Assembly: GCA_002354335.1 (NCBI GenBank)
Contig: DELI01000020.1
Location: 94,814-158,813, forward strand
Direction: 5' to 3'
DNA length: 64,000 bases
Origin: Sphingobacterium sp. UBA2700
GTDB lineage: Bacteria; Bacteroidota; Bacteroidia; Sphingobacteriales; Sphingobacteriaceae
Under the pieces are notes generated by a model. That model worked only from the letters and a program-made list of their open reading frames with translations. It did no database searches and was not told the origin of the DNA. Positions 45,222 to 53,408 of this stretch are shown here, in pieces; positions within the stretch are counted from its first letter, which is position 1; every line of letters starts with the position of its first letter. A program made the translations under genes and the position numbers.

Positions 45222-46130
45222 ATGAACAAAAAGACAAGAATCTCTACTTATCACCCCTTAGATTTCAGATTGGTCTTCATCGATGAGTCTGAAGATTCAT
45301 CAATTTTCCGCGAGCAGGTCGACCGTTTTTTTATACATTCATTTCAAAAAACTAAAGTCAATCTGCGACTGCCATTGCCGGTTCATAAAAAGACAGTATC
45401 GGATCTCATGCTCATCACGAAAGGTATTACAACCCGACTTTCCGGAATCCAAAAACATGTACTTCGAGCGGGTGAATTCCTCTTAGTCGCTAAAGAAACG
45501 ATTACCAGCACGATCGACATGTCAGATGATTTAGACGGTTATTACTGCCATTTTGCAGACGATTTCCTGGAGCATGCTCCCTTTCTTTTGGACATGTTCC
45601 TAGACCCAACTTTTCCATTAAAGCTTAATCTAACCGCGCCAGAACAGGCTAGATTAGAAACACTGTTCCATATCATGCATGAACTTTACCAACAACCAGT
45701 TGGTCAACCCGATCGATTCAAGCTTATTCCATTTTACTTGCAAACCATTCTGGCAGAGATTTATCAAATCGGAAAAAGAACAAACAGGGATATCGTTGAT
45801 AAGAAAACAAAACTGACACAAGCCTTTCTGCATCTGGCCAGAAAACATTATATGGAAGCATGGCCCCTAACAAAATACGCCGATAAACTCTCCGTTACAG
45901 CAAACCATCTTAACAAAACGGTGAAGTCGAATATGCAGATGACCGCCTCACAAATCTTGAACGAAATCATCGTACAGGAAGCGAAGGTGCTACTCCTACA
46001 AACCGACCTGAATATTTCCCAAATTGCGGGACAACTGGGCTATTATGATACTGCCCATTTCGGCAAGTTTTTTCATCGTCATACTGGTTCAAGCCCATCG
46101 AGTTATCGAAAAATGATTGATTCATACTAA
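45222..46130 (+). CDS. AraC family transcriptional regulator
   Basis: A 302-residue regulator with an N-terminal cupin-like sensing domain and a C-terminal AraC double helix-turn-helix. The first helices include TKYADKLSVTANHLNKTVKS, and the second carries LNISQIAGQLGYYDTAHFGKFFHRHTGSSPSSYRK, the family signature. The gene directly precedes a putative outer-membrane protein gene on the same strand (71 bp) and may control it. The ligand is unknown. Confidence 0.92.
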   Translation: MNKKTRISTYHPLDFRLVFIDESEDSSIFREQVDRFFIHSFQKTKVNLRLPLPVHKKTVSDLMLITKGITTRLSGIQKHVLRAGEFLLVAKETITSTIDMSDDLDGYYCHFADDFLEHAPFLLDMFLDPTFPLKLNLTAPEQARLETLFHIMHELYQQPVGQPDRFKLIPFYLQTILAEIYQIGKRTNRDIVDKKTKLTQAFLHLARKHYMEAWPLTKYADKLSVTANHLNKTVKSNMQMTASQILNEIIVQEAKVLLLQTDLNISQIAGQLGYYDTAHFGKFFHRHTGSSPSSYRKMIDSY

Positions 46131-46171
46131 TTACCGCGCCATTTATCGTATTAAAACGTGATGCTCGTCAC

Positions 46172-46179
46172 TAATTTTG
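46172..46179 (+). promoter_or_regulatory. -7 box candidate of the outer-membrane protein gene
   Basis: TAATTTTG is an exact TAnnTTTG match with the ATG 23 bp downstream. A -33 TTTG is not obvious, as would fit activator-dependent expression by the upstream AraC protein. Confidence 0.4.
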
Positions 46180-46201
46180 CGGTGTTTTAAAATTAGAGAG
46201 C

Positions 46202-46864
46202 ATGAAATACTATATACTTATGATCAGCTTAACATGTCTGTTGAGCTCGACATCATTTGCGCAACAGGCGCCCACAAATCTAATCCCAAATCCGCCCGTG
46301 AACATGGAAATGCTTGTAGGCGATAGAGGCCTTTCCTACCAGGCCATCATCAATAAGAAATTTCAAAGTGTCCCAAGATTAGGCGTATTCTCCGTAATGA
46401 ATTTTCAAACAGATTGGAAATCATCCCAAATGAATGATTATATGATTCAGGGAAATCTTACGTTTAATCTAATCAAGGGCTTAGATATTTCTTCAGGTTT
46501 TATTTGGGTTCCCTTCCAGGGAATTCGCCCATCTGCAGGAATTATGTATACCTATGCGAACAGAGAATGGCTACTGGTCGCAAATCCTCGTGTAGACCTG
46601 CACAAGAAAACTAACGGTGAGATATTAGCTTTAGCGGAATATAAGCCGCAATTAAACGAAAAACTAAAGCTATATACTCGGGTACAGGCACTTTATACAC
46701 AAAATTTACCAGACGATTACCATGCCCGAAGCTATATCATGCTAAGAGCTGGTCTAACGATTAAAGATGTTACCTTCGGCGTCGGCGGAAATTTGGATTA
46801 CTACGGGCCGCAAAAAACACGTGACCACAACATTGGAGGGTTTGTCAATTTCAACCTTTTCTAA
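46202..46864 (+). CDS. Putative outer-membrane beta-barrel protein
   Basis: A 220-residue protein with a signal peptide (residues 1 to about 20, SSTSFAQQ), alternating hydrophobic strands (QGNLTFNLIKGLDISSGFIWVP, EWLLVANPRVDL, KLYTRVQALYTQ) and a terminal F (VNFNLF), all as expected for a small barrel. I do not recognise a family. It is probably under control of the AraC protein encoded just upstream, and is followed by a strong terminator. Confidence 0.7.
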   Translation: MKYYILMISLTCLLSSTSFAQQAPTNLIPNPPVNMEMLVGDRGLSYQAIINKKFQSVPRLGVFSVMNFQTDWKSSQMNDYMIQGNLTFNLIKGLDISSGFIWVPFQGIRPSAGIMYTYANREWLLVANPRVDLHKKTNGEILALAEYKPQLNEKLKLYTRVQALYTQNLPDDYHARSYIMLRAGLTIKDVTFGVGGNLDYYGPQKTRDHNIGGFVNFNLF

Positions 46865-46890
46865 AAACAGGCAAGACATCAAAAAACAGA

Positions 46891-46917
46891 ACAGGATGCT
46901 ACTGCCTAGCATCCTGT
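46891..46917. terminator. Bidirectional terminator
   Basis: A perfect 11-bp stem (ACAGGATGCTA, CTGCC loop, TAGCATCCTGT) 26 bp after the barrel-protein stop, with T-rich flanks on both strands. It faces the small lipoprotein gene from the other side. Confidence 0.85.
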
Positions 46918-46989
46918 CTTATTATTTACTATGAACAATCATTCATAGAAAACTACACACAAATATAGAAAATGGATATTCTATCAAAT

Positions 46990-47217
46990 TTACATAGGCG
47001 GGTTTGCTGGACTAATAATAATTGAATCTGCCAAGCCATTGCTGTCAGTAAGAGCGCTATCACGTATGGACGTATCACGCTCATCTAACATCGTATCCGG
47101 ATTAACAGGGTCTACTTGCCTATGATTATCATTCGCTGGATTGTTACATGAAAGGATACTCAGCATTCCGAGCCCCAATCCGAGCATCAGCAAACCATTT
47201 CTTTTAATTAAGCTCAT
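46990..47217 (-). CDS. Small lipoprotein of unknown function
   Basis: A 75-residue protein with a signal and lipobox (LGMLSILSC, Cys at about residue 24) and a short, polar, Asp/Asn/Pro-rich tail (DPVNPDTMLDERDTSIRDS). No domain is recognisable. It follows the next small gene by 12 bp on the same strand, so the two may be cotranscribed. Confidence 0.7.
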   Translation of the reverse strand: MSLIKRNGLLMLGLGLGMLSILSCNNPANDNHRQVDPVNPDTMLDERDTSIRDSALTDSNGLADSIIISPANPPM

Positions 47218-47229
47218 TAATACTCCTAT

Positions 47230-47445
47230 CTATAATTTTTTATTTGGTTTTTTAGGCTCCTTGGGATACACCTCTGGATCAGGCATCGTATTCAGCTGAT
47301 CAAGCTGCGGATCTACTCCAGCCTCCCCATCTGCTTCCCGATTCTTCTCACGTTTTTCCACCACCGAAGTTAATGTCTTCTGCTTCTTAGGATGCCTATC
47401 CTTATCCACTATCCCTACTTTTTCACTTTCATTCTTCGTAGCCAT
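47230..47445 (-). CDS. Small, highly charged protein of unknown function
   Basis: A 71-residue hydrophilic protein (MATKNESEKVGIVDKDRHPKK, ending PKEPKKPNKKL), probably disordered. The frame opens at a TTG at 47457, but ATG 47445 is a better start. Lys/Glu/Pro-rich composition and lack of hydrophobic core suggest a stress- or envelope-associated small protein; there is no direct functional clue. It is flanked by a lipoprotein gene and a small membrane-protein gene. Confidence 0.6.
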   Translation of the reverse strand: MATKNESEKVGIVDKDRHPKKQKTLTSVVEKREKNREADGEAGVDPQLDQLNTMPDPEVYPKEPKKPNKKL

Positions 47446-47520
47446 AACTTTTATCAATTTACGAATTGAACACTTCCTGTAGAAAATAGTTCATTCAAAT
47501 TCAAAATCGCATGCACATCC

Positions 47521-47763
47521 CTAGTCATGCCCCTCTGTTTTCACGATTTTGTTATAAATTCCAAATAATAAAAAAGGTGCCACCCATTGTCCCACAAATA
47601 AAGCATCGTGATTTCTTTTGCAGCATTTCAATACAGCCGCGCCCAACATTGCTGAAACGCCTAAACACAGATAAAACTTCGAAGGGAGTTTTGCGGTTTG
47701 GCTTTCAATCTTTTTAGTCATCTCACCTTCTTTTAACCCGGGATTGTTCGTTAAATCTTCCAT
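47521..47763 (-). CDS. Small membrane protein of unknown function
   Basis: An 80-residue protein with a charged N-terminus (EDLTNNPGLKEGEMTKKIE) and two hydrophobic segments (FYLCLGVSAMLGAAVLKCC and FVGQWVAPFLLFGIYNKIV). The pattern resembles small inner-membrane proteins of Sphingobacteriaceae often seen near stress genes. Family unknown to me. It is divergent from the acidic-protein gene. Confidence 0.65.
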   Translation of the reverse strand: MEDLTNNPGLKEGEMTKKIESQTAKLPSKFYLCLGVSAMLGAAVLKCCKRNHDALFVGQWVAPFLLFGIYNKIVKTEGHD

Positions 47764-47977
47764 ACTTTTCTCATTTTAAATATTACCTACTCTTGTTAAC
47801 TTGTACAGTTATTGGAAACCTCACAGTTTAATTCGTTGAAATCATTATGAATTCCCGTATTTATTTCAGCTTCACCGTTAAAACCGCTTTATACCTAGGT
47901 ATTTTTCGAAATAACACAGGTATTAAATTCCCTTAACTATTTCATTCGCTGGCTGTTCCCTTTAAAAACAAAGTTCG

Positions 47978-48538
47978 ATGAGAAAGATTAAAAATGACGC
48001 AAGTACTAAACTAGGTTTAATACTTGCATTTGCAGCCCTTGCGGATCATCATAATCCAAATAGACCCAATCGAGGAAGCGAAGAAGAAAATGATAAACTT
48101 CCGAATGACATTATTCCAGAAGCGGACAAACGACCTCAACCCGAGAACCGCGACGAAGACCAGCCAGAAATCGACGAAAATAATCCACCGGTGAGTCCCC
48201 GTGACATGGATATGCCCGCTGAAAGTGTAGAACAAATTGAAGAGGAAGAAATAACACAATATCCCGACGAGGAGTATGCAGAAGAAGAAGAAGAAGAAGA
48301 TGAGGAGGAGGAGGAAGAATATAGCGGGACTAATCCCGAATCATCAGCAAAACCAAAAACATTCGATGATCGCGATTTCAATAACGACAGAAACGAGCGT
48401 AGAAATCAACAAGACCTTTTCGAACAAGAAGAAGAGGAAGAGGAAGAAGACGATATGTTTGACGACGATGATTACCGAGACAATCCAGCCGGCAACAGCG
48501 AACTCGATGACCGACAACGCGGAAAACTTGATATATAG
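47978..48538 (+). CDS. Extremely acidic, low-complexity protein
   Basis: A 186-residue protein with two poly-acidic tracts: a Glu/Asp run from about residue 90 to 113 and another near 151-167. It also has many Asn, Pro and Arg residues. The first 30 residues (MRKIKNDASTKLGLILAFAAL) are helical but not a convincing signal. The acidic runs come from GAA/GAG triplet repeats at 48279-48319 and 48427-48458, which could slip. No domain is recognisable. The frame is convincingly coding because the triplets keep phase over a long stretch and the antisense reading is a meaningless poly-Ser. Confidence 0.65.
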   Translation: MRKIKNDASTKLGLILAFAALADHHNPNRPNRGSEEENDKLPNDIIPEADKRPQPENRDEDQPEIDENNPPVSPRDMDMPAESVEQIEEEEITQYPDEEYAEEEEEEDEEEEEEYSGTNPESSAKPKTFDDRDFNNDRNERRNQQDLFEQEEEEEEEDDMFDDDDYRDNPAGNSELDDRQRGKLDI

Positions 48539-48853
48539 GTTTTAATAGACATCAGACATTAGAAATTAGATTTGAGACGTAAATAGTTAGTAGTTAGTAC
48601 TTAATATTAAGACTTATGGCGGCACTTATGCGTCATAACCCAATCCCGCAAATACTTAAATCCTTTGCTGGTTTATGATAATTTCCTTATCCTTTTTAAA
48701 CGAAAAGGTCAAAACAAAAGCATTCGGCGATTGGCAGAGACGGTCTAAGTATTAAATACTAACTACTAAATACTATCCAAATCTTTACACATATATTATC
48801 ATTTCATTAGGTTTTTATTGCATTTTTGTAATGTGCAAACGAAATGATTAACA
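48539..48853. repeat. Intergenic region with terminal inverted repeats (MITE-like)
   Basis: A 315-base gap holds a roughly 28-bp imperfect inverted repeat: TAGTTAGTAGTTAGTACTTA at 48584-48603 and its complement within 48745-48776 (CTAAGTATTAAATACTAACT and on), with about four mismatches. They bound 196 bases without a coding frame. An AGACATCAGA-type motif precedes it at 48547-48580. The layout suggests a non-autonomous element or a genome-specific repeat; no transposase is near. Confidence 0.45.
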
Positions 48854-51079
48854 ATGTTCTTAAAAAAAATTAAATCTACCCTAACCTTTGCCCTGGCAAT
48901 CTCAGCGCTAGCAGCAACAGGACAAGAAATTGAAAAACCAAACATCTCGTCGAAAACAAGCTTCGCTATCGTCGTGGATAGCAAAACATATCAGGCAGCA
49001 AAGGAAGAAATTGCTGCATATAAGAAACTTGTAGAAAAGGACGGACTTGGAACATATATTATACATGCAAATTGGGAGTCTCCTGACAAAATCAGAGAGA
49101 TTCTAAAAGGATTGTATCAAAATAAAAAAGCTCCATTGGAGGGGACAGTATTTGTCGGAGAAATTCCAATCCCAATGATTCGCGATGCGCAGTTTATGAC
49201 TTCAGCATTGAAAATCAATCAGAAAATCAGATGGGATAAATCATCGGTACCCTCAGACAGGTTTTATGACGATTTCGATCTGGAGTTTGATTATCTTAAA
49301 CAAGATACAGCAGCATCAAGAAAATTACTGCACTATTATTCGCTCAAAGCGGAATCTCCGCAGTTTTTGGAGATGGATATTTATTCCGCGCGCATTAAGC
49401 CGCCCGTTGTCGAAGGCGAAGATCGAGTTCAGAAGATTAAAGAATACCTGACACGCTTGGTAACATTGCGTAGTAAGGAATACCCTTTGGACGATATGAT
49501 TGCATCTTATGGGCATGGCTATAATTCAAATGCAGTAAACTCCATCACGGGCGAGGCTATTGCTTTGAAAGCGCAGATGCCTCAGCTTTTTAAACCGGGA
49601 GGATCAATCAAATTCTTGAACTTTCGAAACGCAGATTTCATGAAGTTCAACCTCCTGTCGGAATTGAAACGCGATCAGATCGATTTCGCATATATGACAG
49701 GCCACGGAACATCTACCCTACAACTGATCAATGGTTATCCTTATGTTTCTAGTCCGCAACCTTCCATGGAGAATGTCGCAAGATATTTACGTTCTAAAGT
49801 TCGCAATGCGAAGGATGACGATCGCGACGTCGAAAAAACGATAGAGGGCTTCAAGAATTCTTTGGGGGTATCGGATAAATGGTTTGCCGATGTTTTCGAT
49901 CCGAAATCAATTGAAGCAGACTCTATTTATAACATCAACCTGGACGTGCAGATTGATGACCTGAAGGACGCTGGTATCAAAGCAAAATTAGCCTACCTAA
50001 ACAGCTGCCTGACCGGTTCATTTCATTTAGACAATTATATTGCGGGCTACTACCCTTTCTCCAAAAACGAGAATATTGCAGCCATAGCGAATTCCGTAGG
50101 TGTACTGCAAGATTTATGGCCCACCGAGATGATGGGACTATTGAAAGATGGTTACCGCGTTGGTAATTGGTTAAAACATATTGCCTACTTGGAAACCCAC
50201 ATCCTTGGCGATCCCACTTTCCATTTTGCGTCAGATAAAGCAAAGGAATTAAATGAAGCTACCGTATTAAATCAATCAGCAAGCTATTGGAAAAAAGTAT
50301 TAAACGAGAATAATGCTGATTTGCAGTCCTTAGCTTTAAACAAATTGACAAACATACTTCCAGAAAAAGAGGTATCACCGATTTTGAAGGACTATTATTT
50401 CAATTCGGCATTTGAGCCTACGCGTATGCAGGCATTTCAATTGCTGCGCCGATTTGAAAACAAAGACTATCAAGATGTATTGCACGCAGCAAAAGGCGAT
50501 TCATACGAATACATCCGCCGCCGCGCCATATACGACTTAACGGATTTCGGTTCAGACGATTTCACGAAAGATTTAATCGAATTCTACATCAATGATCCAC
50601 ATTCCGAGCGTATCGCCTATCGCGCGCGCTGGGCGCTGCAGTTTATCAATCCTGATCTCGCAAAACAACATGTCGACGCTTTGATCCGCAATAATCCGGC
50701 AGTAGCTGGAGCTGATGTCTTAGCAAGCAAATTAGACAAAGATTTAGATTACTATAAAACGAAATCTGATAATCTTTTGAAAGCGATTCAAAACCCTGAA
50801 TTATCAGAAAAAGAAAAGCTAAGCGAGCTGACGAGTTTGAGATTGTACAGACATCATAGCGTAGTTCCTGCGGTTATAGATGTCGCTAAGGACAATAAAA
50901 ATTCCGATATAATACGTACGACCGCTTTGGAAGCATTAGGGTGGTTCACCCTCTCCTATCAACGCGATGCGATCGTGGAGGGTTGTGAGGCTATATTAGG
51001 CTCACAGGCTCCGGATGCCGTGAAGAAAGAAGCGTTAAAAACCAAGAATAGAATTCGCGCTGCTTCGCATAAGATTTAG
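48854..51079 (+). CDS. Secreted caspase/gingipain-like protein with HEAT-like repeats
   Basis: A 741-residue protein with a signal peptide (residues 1 to about 23, ALAATGQE). Residues 30-460 look like a clan CD (C25-like) peptidase. A hydrophobic strand ends in MTGHGTST with His284, another in AYLNSCLTGSF with Cys385, and the region closes with ILGDPTFHF, a motif shared with gingipain-type domains. Residues about 470-741 consist of paired helices with repeating LxxL...ALEALGW patterns, as in HEAT repeats. The His-Cys spacing (101) is longer than in gingipains because of an insert. No type IX secretion tail is seen, so it probably stays in the periplasm. Activity is unproven. Confidence 0.65.
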   Translation: MFLKKIKSTLTFALAISALAATGQEIEKPNISSKTSFAIVVDSKTYQAAKEEIAAYKKLVEKDGLGTYIIHANWESPDKIREILKGLYQNKKAPLEGTVFVGEIPIPMIRDAQFMTSALKINQKIRWDKSSVPSDRFYDDFDLEFDYLKQDTAASRKLLHYYSLKAESPQFLEMDIYSARIKPPVVEGEDRVQKIKEYLTRLVTLRSKEYPLDDMIASYGHGYNSNAVNSITGEAIALKAQMPQLFKPGGSIKFLNFRNADFMKFNLLSELKRDQIDFAYMTGHGTSTLQLINGYPYVSSPQPSMENVARYLRSKVRNAKDDDRDVEKTIEGFKNSLGVSDKWFADVFDPKSIEADSIYNINLDVQIDDLKDAGIKAKLAYLNSCLTGSFHLDNYIAGYYPFSKNENIAAIANSVGVLQDLWPTEMMGLLKDGYRVGNWLKHIAYLETHILGDPTFHFASDKAKELNEATVLNQSASYWKKVLNENNADLQSLALNKLTNILPEKEVSPILKDYYFNSAFEPTRMQAFQLLRRFENKDYQDVLHAAKGDSYEYIRRRAIYDLTDFGSDDFTKDLIEFYINDPHSERIAYRARWALQFINPDLAKQHVDALIRNNPAVAGADVLASKLDKDLDYYKTKSDNLLKAIQNPELSEKEKLSELTSLRLYRHHSVVPAVIDVAKDNKNSDIIRTTALEALGWFTLSYQRDAIVEGCEAILGSQAPDAVKKEALKTKNRIRAASHKI

Positions 51080-51094
51080 CATTTAATAATAACA

Positions 51095-51128
51095 GAAAAA
51101 GCCGGTTCCTTTCGAAACCGGCTTTTTC
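51095..51128. terminator. Bidirectional Rho-independent terminator
   Basis: GAAAAAGCCGGTT and AACCGGCTTTTTC form a perfect 13-bp stem with an 8-base loop, giving T runs on both strands. It lies between the converging caspase-like and 206-aa genes. Confidence 0.9.
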
Positions 51129-51145
51129 TATTACCATTAAGTCTA

Positions 51146-51766
51146 TTAATGATTATGATCCAAGGGAGGCGTAATCATAATATGTGCTTTATAAGTTCCT
51201 TCGTCCATTAACCAGGGCATTCCAATATTGTTCCCCTTATTTGACATACCGTAATCTGCAGCTTTAGCATAGGGTACATAGATAACATAACGGCGCTTCG
51301 CTTCTGCGATTTCGCCAGTTTCAGGATTCAATTTATCGGCAGGTCCCCAGTAACCGTAAAGCATACTCGGCGTTTGTGGAATTGCTAATTTGCCAGCTTT
51401 AAATTCGGCTTCGCGGATCTCATCACGCTGCTTGCGCTTGCCTTCTGCTGTCAATTCACGACCTCTCGCCATAAAAGGCTCTAAGCTTTCTGGATAGCAG
51501 TATGCGTAATAAACCGACATTTTATAATCCGGAGCTAAACAAATGTAGCCGTTAGAACCCTCACGAAGCGTAACAAACTTCCCGTCTTGATCATATCCTA
51601 ATACCTTAGAACCGGCACGAAACTCTGCAGGCGCTGCTTGCTCCGCAATTTTAATCTGTACCTCCGCCGGCAATACCGCTCTTGGTTTAACTTCTTTTGT
51701 CTGTTGTGCTTGCGCATGGATCGCTAGCGCTGCGAACAGCACGATCAAACTCATCAATCTTTTCAT
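51146..51766 (-). CDS. Secreted protein of unknown function (206 aa)
   Basis: A 206-residue protein with a signal peptide (residues 1 to about 21, IHAQAQQ). Recognisable features are YDQDGKFVTLREGSNGYICLAPD with one Cys, a second Cys in YYAYCYPES, and a His-rich end (ITPPLDHNH) that may bind metal. No family comes to mind. It lies 61 bp after the DUF6850-like barrel gene on the same strand and may be the last gene of the TonB receptor operon. Confidence 0.75.
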   Translation of the reverse strand: MKRLMSLIVLFAALAIHAQAQQTKEVKPRAVLPAEVQIKIAEQAAPAEFRAGSKVLGYDQDGKFVTLREGSNGYICLAPDYKMSVYYAYCYPESLEPFMARGRELTAEGKRKQRDEIREAEFKAGKLAIPQTPSMLYGYWGPADKLNPETGEIAEAKRRYVIYVPYAKAADYGMSNKGNNIGMPWLMDEGTYKAHIMITPPLDHNH

Positions 51767-51827
51767 CTTATTCTTTTTTTTAAATATAAATCCTTGCTAT
51801 AATTACAAATATAAAGCCTTATTTAGA

Positions 51828-53390
51828 TTAAAACGTTGCCCCTATGCTAAAATTAAAATGCTTTCTATCCTTGAATGTATAACTATTTGTTTTGACCCAT
51901 TGGAGATTACCCTTCAAAAAAACCTGTACGTTTGAGTTCGAACGCAACTGCTGCGAATAATAAATCGGCAGTTCAAATTGCTGATAATCCGCCTTATAAA
52001 ATTGGAAATTACGTTGCTCTAAATCCATTACCGGCAGCGTCTCTGCAGCAGACCCGGAATATTCATAATTTGCATCCATATTTTTGCTCAATAGCATACG
52101 GAGACCGATGGACAGTTGCGATTTTAAATTGGCAGATAGCGAAAACAATTTATGCCCTTCCAGCCCATATCCCATATTCTCGGCAAACATTTGTGATGCA
52201 GGAATGAGATAGCGATCATCCAACTTGTTATATGCTAAACTTGCGGCCGCCTTCCAATTATAGGCGTCTCCGGATTTGCGTAAAAGCTCATAACGTCCGG
52301 AAATTGCTTGACGTTTGTACTTTGAGCGTACGCTTTGAAATCTGGTGTAAAAACCTTCACTGTCAGTTCCACTGATGAACTCATTGATATACTCAATACC
52401 ATTCATATTGGAATATAGCAGATCAGCCTTAAGACCCTGTAAAAAAACTTCACCGTCATGTTGAAGATGTATGCTGGCATCCCATTTCTTCATTAATATT
52501 GAACCACCAGGTCTTGGGTTCGAGAAAGTAACGTTCGCATCTTCGGCTTGTACCGTATAGTTTGCGCTCAAGAAGGTCTTGATTGCCCCTTGATACTGAT
52601 ATTGTAAGCCTCCCCCAAAGGCATCTCCTTGATAGTTCATCGTACGGCCCGCCCCTAGGGCGCTAATGGAATTCCCTAAGCCCAACAAAGCAAAATATCC
52701 TTGCGAAATATGTGCTACAGCATTGGAGTTATTTGCCTCTTCCTTAAAGTTCTTATACAAGAAGTGAGCACCCAAGTGATGTTGATCATTAAGGCTATAG
52801 CTTAAACTAGGTTGCAGATCAAGCTGGTAATAGCGATTGACGGTACGGATGTCGCGCTGCTTTGCGCCCGAGGAGGCAATAAAGTTGGCTCCTAAGCCTA
52901 AATGCAGCTTCTCGGCAAACGGCGCGCTGGAAGCCTTAAATCCGATCTTGTAGTGCTGGTTCAGCCAGTTTGATGCATTGGTATCCGCTGTCACATAAGG
53001 CATTTCGCGGAACGGATCGATCAGCGATGCATTATATTCCGCATTGCGAATGCTATTTCGGGAATAATCAAAATATCCCTGCAGATAGCCTTTCTTTAAA
53101 TATACATTCCCGCGGGTATAAAGATGCAGATCCCCTATGCTTTCTCCAGCTTGTGGACGGCGAAAATTACCCGAAGTCCTTTTATAACCCGCCGCTAGGC
53201 TGGAATGCTGATTCGGTTGATCAAGCTGTAGACCTGCTGCGTTCAGACTATGCTCCCACTGTAAATATTCTATTTCCTGCTCCTGTTCGATAATGGATTG
53301 ATTTCCCTCCTGCCCAAGGCTTGGCAGCGCCCAAGCGAAAAAAGCGGATAAGGAAAGTGCTTTATATAAATTGTGATATCGTAAACTCAT
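51828..53390 (-). CDS. DUF6850-type outer-membrane beta-barrel protein
   Basis: A 520-residue protein with a signal peptide (to about residue 26, LPSLGQ) and a long alternation of amphipathic strands and turns (YLKKGYLQGYFDYSRNS, HYKIGFKASSAP, LSVSL-type repeats) ending in HFNFSIGATF, the terminal Phe of a barrel. I associate it with DUF6850, found with DUF4876 in Bacteroidota, from memory of that neighbourhood; this should be checked. It lies 18 bp after the DUF4876 gene. Confidence 0.7.
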   Translation of the reverse strand: MSLRYHNLYKALSLSAFFAWALPSLGQEGNQSIIEQEQEIEYLQWEHSLNAAGLQLDQPNQHSSLAAGYKRTSGNFRRPQAGESIGDLHLYTRGNVYLKKGYLQGYFDYSRNSIRNAEYNASLIDPFREMPYVTADTNASNWLNQHYKIGFKASSAPFAEKLHLGLGANFIASSGAKQRDIRTVNRYYQLDLQPSLSYSLNDQHHLGAHFLYKNFKEEANNSNAVAHISQGYFALLGLGNSISALGAGRTMNYQGDAFGGGLQYQYQGAIKTFLSANYTVQAEDANVTFSNPRPGGSILMKKWDASIHLQHDGEVFLQGLKADLLYSNMNGIEYINEFISGTDSEGFYTRFQSVRSKYKRQAISGRYELLRKSGDAYNWKAAASLAYNKLDDRYLIPASQMFAENMGYGLEGHKLFSLSANLKSQLSIGLRMLLSKNMDANYEYSGSAAETLPVMDLEQRNFQFYKADYQQFELPIYYSQQLRSNSNVQVFLKGNLQWVKTNSYTFKDRKHFNFSIGATF

Positions 53391-53408
53391 GTTGTTTTGC
53401 TTAGCTTT

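Noticed and set aside
44739..46130. Integrative element or genomic island marked by the excisionase-like gene
   Set aside because: No integrase, relaxase, tRNA or att-like duplication is visible around it, so the gene alone does not support an island.
48136..48381. Minus-strand poly-serine frame
   Set aside because: It is the antisense reading of GAA/GAG tracts in the acidic protein gene and has no independent support.
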